Below are positions 60,793 to 64,000 of a stretch of 64,000 nucleotides of DNA, one piece after another (position 1 is the first letter of the stretch; each line of letters opens with the position of its first letter). A model generated the notes under the pieces. That model saw only the letters and a list, made by a program, of their open reading frames with translations, made no database searches and was not told where the DNA came from. Source of the stretch: Luteimonas abyssi. GTDB lineage: Bacteria; Pseudomonadota; Gammaproteobacteria; Xanthomonadales; Xanthomonadaceae. The stretch covers positions 3,161,601-3,225,600 of the forward strand of contig NZ_KQ759763.1 of NCBI RefSeq assembly GCF_001482195.1. Direction: 5' to 3'. Position numbers and translations under genes: made by a program.

Positions 60793-62802
60793 TCAGTAGT
60801 ACGCGCCGAACCCGATCAGGTGATGGGCGAAGCCGACCCACAGCGCGAACAGGCAGGCCAGCGCCAGCACGACCGCCCACAGCTTGGCCAGGATGCGACG
60901 GCGGGCCCGCAGCACGTGCCAGGCGTTCCATACCGCCACCGCGGCGCCCAGCGGCAGCGCCAACGTGGCGAACAGACGCAGCGCGATGATCAGTCCGTCG
61001 CTGCCGGGGCTGGTCATCTCCAGCTTCGAGAGCATCGCGATCACCAGGCCGAGCAGCCCGCCGACCGCCAGCAACACCAGCAGCGCGGCGACCCGCACCA
61101 GGCGGTGCGCACGGGCGTCGCGACCGGACAGCGCGTAGGGCGCGCCGTAGTAGCGCCGCACCAGAGCCGAGACCGGCCAAGCGATCACGGTGAGCAACAG
61201 CACCGCCAGGCTCGCCGCCAGCAACGGCATCGTCAGACCGCGCCACATCGACAGGCGCTCGAACACCATGATCGGGGCGTACGGCTCCACGGTGAACCGG
61301 GTCACCCGCCCGTCGACGACGTCGGCCGCCAGCCGGTCGCCACTGGCGGTGTCCTGCCACACGTAAGGCGCCACCTCGCGCCAGGTCTTGGGCGCACCGC
61401 CCGGCCCGAGGGCGGCGGTGACGCTGATGGTGCCGTCCTCGTTGGCGATCACGTCGATCGTGCCCAGCGCGTTGGCCAGCGACACGAAGTTGCTGTCGGG
61501 GCGCCGGCTGCTGGTGTAGCGGCCGGCGATCTGCCGCGCATGCTCGGCCGCCTCGGCCTCCGACACCCCGGGCGCCTCGCGCGGCGCACCGGGCAGGTAG
61601 CGGTCGGCGAACCCACGCGACAGCGCGTAGCGGATGTGCCCGGTCGCGCCGTCGCGACCGGTGCTGTTCATCGACACGAACACGCCGATGCCGTCGTCGA
61701 GGAACAACTGCAGGTCGCTGTGGAACCACTGCGTGTCGCCGCCGTGCGAGATCGCGCGGTGGCCGTTGTAGGTGGTCTCGTAGAAGCCGAGCATCATGCG
61801 GTTCAACGGCCCGATCGACGGCTGGGCGGTGGAATGCATCGCCTGCGCGGTCTCCTCGCGCAGGATGCGGCCATTGCCGTACGCGCCGTCGGCCAGGTGA
61901 GCGATCATGAAACGCGCCATGTCCGCGCCGGTCGCGGCGAGGCTGCCGGCGGGCGCCAGGCTGATGAACTCGTACGGCTTGGCCTCGCCATCGGAGGCCT
62001 TCGCGTAACCCTTCGACATGCCGTCCAGCAATGCCGGGGGCAACGGCTGCCGGAAGCTCGAGTGCGCCATGCCGAGCGGTTCGAGGATGTGCCGGTCGAT
62101 GTAGTCGTCGAACGATTCGCCCGACACGCGCTCGACGACGTAGCCCGCCAGCGCGGTCGCGTAGTTGGAGTACGCCGGCGTCGCGCCCGGGACGTGGATG
62201 CGCCGCGGCACCCAGCGCTTGAGCGCGTCGCCCAGCGGCACGATCTCGTCCTCGCGCGAGGTGATCAGGCCGCGGATCTGCTCCTCCATGCCGGTGGTGT
62301 GGGTGAGCACCTGGCGCAGCGTGGCCGGCTGGCCATCGCGCGCGGGAATCTCGAAATCGAGGTATTGATTGATGTCGGCATCGAGGTCGAGGCGCCCCTG
62401 CTCCACCAGCTGCATCACCGCCGTCCAGGTGAACAGCTTCGACACGGAGCCGGGACGGAACAGCGTGCGCTCGGGATCGACCGGCGCGCGGGTGTCGAGA
62501 TCGGCGTAGCCGTAGCCCTTCTGCAGCAGCACCTCGCCGTCGCTCACCACCACCACCACGGCACCGGCCACGTCCCCCGCTGCCAGCGCGTACGGCAGGA
62601 ACCCGTCGAGCCAGGCTTCGAGATCGGACCGGGTCAGCCGCGCGGGACCGGACGACACCTGCTCGGCGCTCTCCACGACGGCATCGGTCGGCATCGTGGG
62701 CGCGACGGCTACGGGAGGCGGCAACGCCGCTTCCTGCATCGCGGCCGCCGCCAGGCCGGCGGCGAACAGCCAGCCACACAGGATCGTGGGAATCGCGCGC
62801 AT
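60793..62802 (-). CDS. Serine hydrolase (beta-lactamase family) with C-terminal membrane domain
   Basis: A 669-residue protein: signal peptide (ILCGWLFAAGLAAAA), periplasmic serine hydrolase with RPGSVSKLFT (SxxK), PAYSNYATAL (YxN) and AISHGGDTQ (third motif), an accessory domain, and four C-terminal helices (about 530 to 665, e.g. LAASLAVLLLTVIAWPVSAL). GGAGG lies seven bases before the ATG. First gene of the dgcA/POT/deacylase operon. The membrane anchor would hold peptide cleavage at the inner membrane, close to the transporter. Confidence 0.9.
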   Translation of the reverse strand: MRAIPTILCGWLFAAGLAAAAMQEAALPPPVAVAPTMPTDAVVESAEQVSSGPARLTRSDLEAWLDGFLPYALAAGDVAGAVVVVVSDGEVLLQKGYGYADLDTRAPVDPERTLFRPGSVSKLFTWTAVMQLVEQGRLDLDADINQYLDFEIPARDGQPATLRQVLTHTTGMEEQIRGLITSREDEIVPLGDALKRWVPRRIHVPGATPAYSNYATALAGYVVERVSGESFDDYIDRHILEPLGMAHSSFRQPLPPALLDGMSKGYAKASDGEAKPYEFISLAPAGSLAATGADMARFMIAHLADGAYGNGRILREETAQAMHSTAQPSIGPLNRMMLGFYETTYNGHRAISHGGDTQWFHSDLQLFLDDGIGVFVSMNSTGRDGATGHIRYALSRGFADRYLPGAPREAPGVSEAEAAEHARQIAGRYTSSRRPDSNFVSLANALGTIDVIANEDGTISVTAALGPGGAPKTWREVAPYVWQDTASGDRLAADVVDGRVTRFTVEPYAPIMVFERLSMWRGLTMPLLAASLAVLLLTVIAWPVSALVRRYYGAPYALSGRDARAHRLVRVAALLVLLAVGGLLGLVIAMLSKLEMTSPGSDGLIIALRLFATLALPLGAAVAVWNAWHVLRARRRILAKLWAVVLALACLFALWVGFAHHLIGFGAYY

Positions 62803-62850
62803 CGAACCGCCTCCGGACAAGGTGATGCGGCAACAGGCCGCAGCGGGTAA

Positions 62851-62892
62851 ATCCTGATCGGGAGATAAACATCCTGATCAGAGAATTGTCAA
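62851..62892 (-). promoter_or_regulatory. TTGACA promoter with doubled operator (serine hydrolase/dgcA operon)
   Basis: Units ATCCTGATCGGGAGAT (62851-62866) and ATCCTGATCAGAGAAT (62871-62886) are 20 bases apart. On the minus strand TTGACA (62887-62892) is followed after 17 bases by TTTATC (62864-62869). It is the same unit and -35 placement as at 56543. The divergent XRE-cupin gene starts 135 bases away, so its own promoter shares this region. Confidence 0.72.
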
Positions 62893-63026
62893 CTGCCGCG
62901 GGTCACATCCCTGCGGTCAGAGGGCCTTCATTCCGAGGCCTTCCCAGCATTGGCGCGCGAGGCGATGATGATCCCGAACAGGACATGCGTGCCTGCGATG
63001 GACGCTTCTCAGGAGACCGGCTCAGG

Positions 63027-63755
63027 ATGACTTCGCAACACCCCACCATCGGCGGCCTGCTGCGCGCATTGCGCGCGCGCAAGGGCTGGACGCTCAAGCA
63101 GATGAGCGAGCACTCGGGCATCCCGCTGTCGACCCTGTCCAAGGTCGAGCACGACCGGCTGACCCTGACCTACGACAAGCTGCTGCAACTCAGCCAGCGC
63201 CTCCAGATCCGCATGTCGGAGTTGTTCGCCGAGCAGGACGAGACCGCCGAACCGCCGGTCACCGCGCGCCGCAGCATCGGCAGGATCGAGGACGCGATCC
63301 GCGTCACCACGCCGAACTACGACTACTACTACCTGTGTCCCGAGTTGCGCCGCAAGCGCATGATCCCGGTGCTCACCCGCGTACGCGCGAAGAGTCTGGA
63401 AGAGTTCGGCGATCTGGTCCGGCATTCGGGCGAGGAGTACATCCACGTGCTGGAAGGCCGCATGGAAGTGCACACCGAGTTCTACGATCCGATGGTGCTC
63501 GAGACCGGCGAGGCGGTGTACATCGATTCCAACATGGGTCACGCCTACATCGCCGCCGAAGGCTGCGACGAGGTCCTGCTGCTGGGCGTGTGTTCGAGCA
63601 CGGACGAGCAATTGATGGAGTCGCTGATGACGCTGCACGGCGAGGAGGGCGCGGTCGTGCAGACGCAGCCGCGCCGCCTGCAGGCACCGGCGAAGAAAGT
63701 CCCGGCCGCAAAGCCAGTGAAGCGGGCGGCGAAGAAGGCCGGTGGGGGGCGATAG
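63027..63755 (+). CDS. XRE-family regulator with C-terminal cupin sensor
   Basis: A 242-residue regulator. The HTH is at residues 7-62 (GGLLRALRARKGWTLKQMSE and LSTLSKVEHDRLTL). The cupin domain (about 120-200) has RHSGEEYIHVLEGRMEVHTE and MGHAYIA. The tail is Lys/Ala-rich (KKVPAAKPVKRAAKKAGG), likely extra DNA contact. AGGAG is 11 bases before the ATG. XRE-cupin proteins usually repress adjacent catabolic genes until a small ligand binds the cupin. Here it faces the second operon and is the natural candidate for the repeated operator. Confidence 0.9.
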   Translation: MTSQHPTIGGLLRALRARKGWTLKQMSEHSGIPLSTLSKVEHDRLTLTYDKLLQLSQRLQIRMSELFAEQDETAEPPVTARRSIGRIEDAIRVTTPNYDYYYLCPELRRKRMIPVLTRVRAKSLEEFGDLVRHSGEEYIHVLEGRMEVHTEFYDPMVLETGEAVYIDSNMGHAYIAAEGCDEVLLLGVCSSTDEQLMESLMTLHGEEGAVVQTQPRRLQAPAKKVPAAKPVKRAAKKAGGGR

Positions 63756-64000
63756 GCGAGGCGAGATGAGCGGCGAGCGTCACGCCACCCCTCTACTTCG
63801 TTGCTGCTCCGCTCGGTTGCGAGGACAGTAACGGCGACTGGCGGTGGCGGTGGCGAGCGTTCTGGAGCCGCACTTCGCTTGCTCTCGCACCGGTCTGATG
63901 GACCCCGCCGTGGCCGGCAGTCCCTTGCCGCGAATGTCCCCCGGCCACCGCCATGCGGCGGCGGCCTCCTCCTTGATTTCGCGCAAGGGCCCGCCGGCCC
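63756..64000. other. Right-edge region without a supported gene
   Basis: A minus-strand frame is open from 63986 to 63780 but its protein (REIKEEAAAAWRWPGDIRGK) resembles no family I know and has no ribosome site. It could be the 5' end or the tail of something continuing beyond the window, or chance. Confidence 0.4.

Noticed and set aside
63780..63986. A 68-codon minus-strand frame at the right edge.
   Set aside because: No ribosome site, family or neighbour support; cannot be told from chance.

Overview
The window is one contiguous stretch of very GC-rich DNA with dense, tightly packed genes. Many neighbours share 4-base ATGA or GTGA stop/start overlaps. The gene set (OpgH, several TonB-dependent receptors, a GH92/sugar-transporter/AGE module, a RegB/RegA pair, DgcN/DgcA) suggests a gammaproteobacterium of the Xanthomonadaceae (Lysobacter/Luteimonas type). 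That placement is inferred from gene content, not from a marker gene. No insertion sequence, phage, CRISPR array or rRNA was seen; there is one tRNA (tRNA-Ile2, CAU).

Layout. 1-3.4 kb: partial carboxylesterase, osmoregulated glucan synthase OpgH, and an EAL c-di-GMP phosphodiesterase. 3.5-7.1 kb: a coupled exonuclease/helicase pair resembling the Bacillus MrfAB mitomycin-repair system. 7.4-15.8 kb: an ECF sigma factor and RskA-type anti-sigma factor, followed by a membrane-lipid operon (fatty acid desaturase, FAD oxidoreductase, DUF1365, CFA synthase, DUF1295, a second CFA-like methyltransferase, lipocalin). Two 5-codon minigenes in an ATGA relay precede the CFA gene. 15.8-17.5 kb: two decayed gene ends and a DUF2891 gene. 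17.6-21.2 kb: a lipoprotein gene and a four-gene operon (acyl-CoA dehydrogenase, PIG-L deacetylase, methyltransferase, GT2) of unknown product. 21.6-27.4 kb: AraC/SDR and LysR/isochorismatase/MoaF-SnoaL/pirin/OsmC stress-type genes. 27.4-28.5 kb: a scar-like region with gene relics, one small cysteine-rich secreted protein and an AT-rich patch.

28.6-42.6 kb is the most striking region. It holds a RegB/RegA-like two-component pair, two TonB-receptor/PepSY-membrane-protein modules, a PCu(A)C copper chaperone, a periplasmic Fe/Mn superoxide dismutase with a 37-residue membrane protein behind it, and a CtaG-type oxidase assembly protein. Four palindromes with core GCGAC-N5-GTCGC lie in its promoter regions. 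At five promoters the palindrome centre is 31-32 bases from the upstream edge of a TAnnnT -10 hexamer, about -43 from the expected start. This predicts one RegA-activated regulon for respiratory metal supply and redox protection.

42.9-48.2 kb: a mannose/N-glycan module (GH92 mannosidase, FucP-type transporter, AGE epimerase) with two LacI-like operators in the divergent promoter region. 48.3-50.1 kb: an exported protein and an alpha/beta hydrolase. 50.3-63.8 kb: a D-amino-acid/peptide recycling locus in two operons (receptor-DgcN-YkvI transporter-serine hydrolase, and serine hydrolase-DgcA-POT transporter-D-aminoacylase-like protein). Both operons start from a TTGACA promoter overlaid by the same pair of repeated operator units. 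An XRE-cupin regulator, transcribed away from the second operon, is the likely controller.
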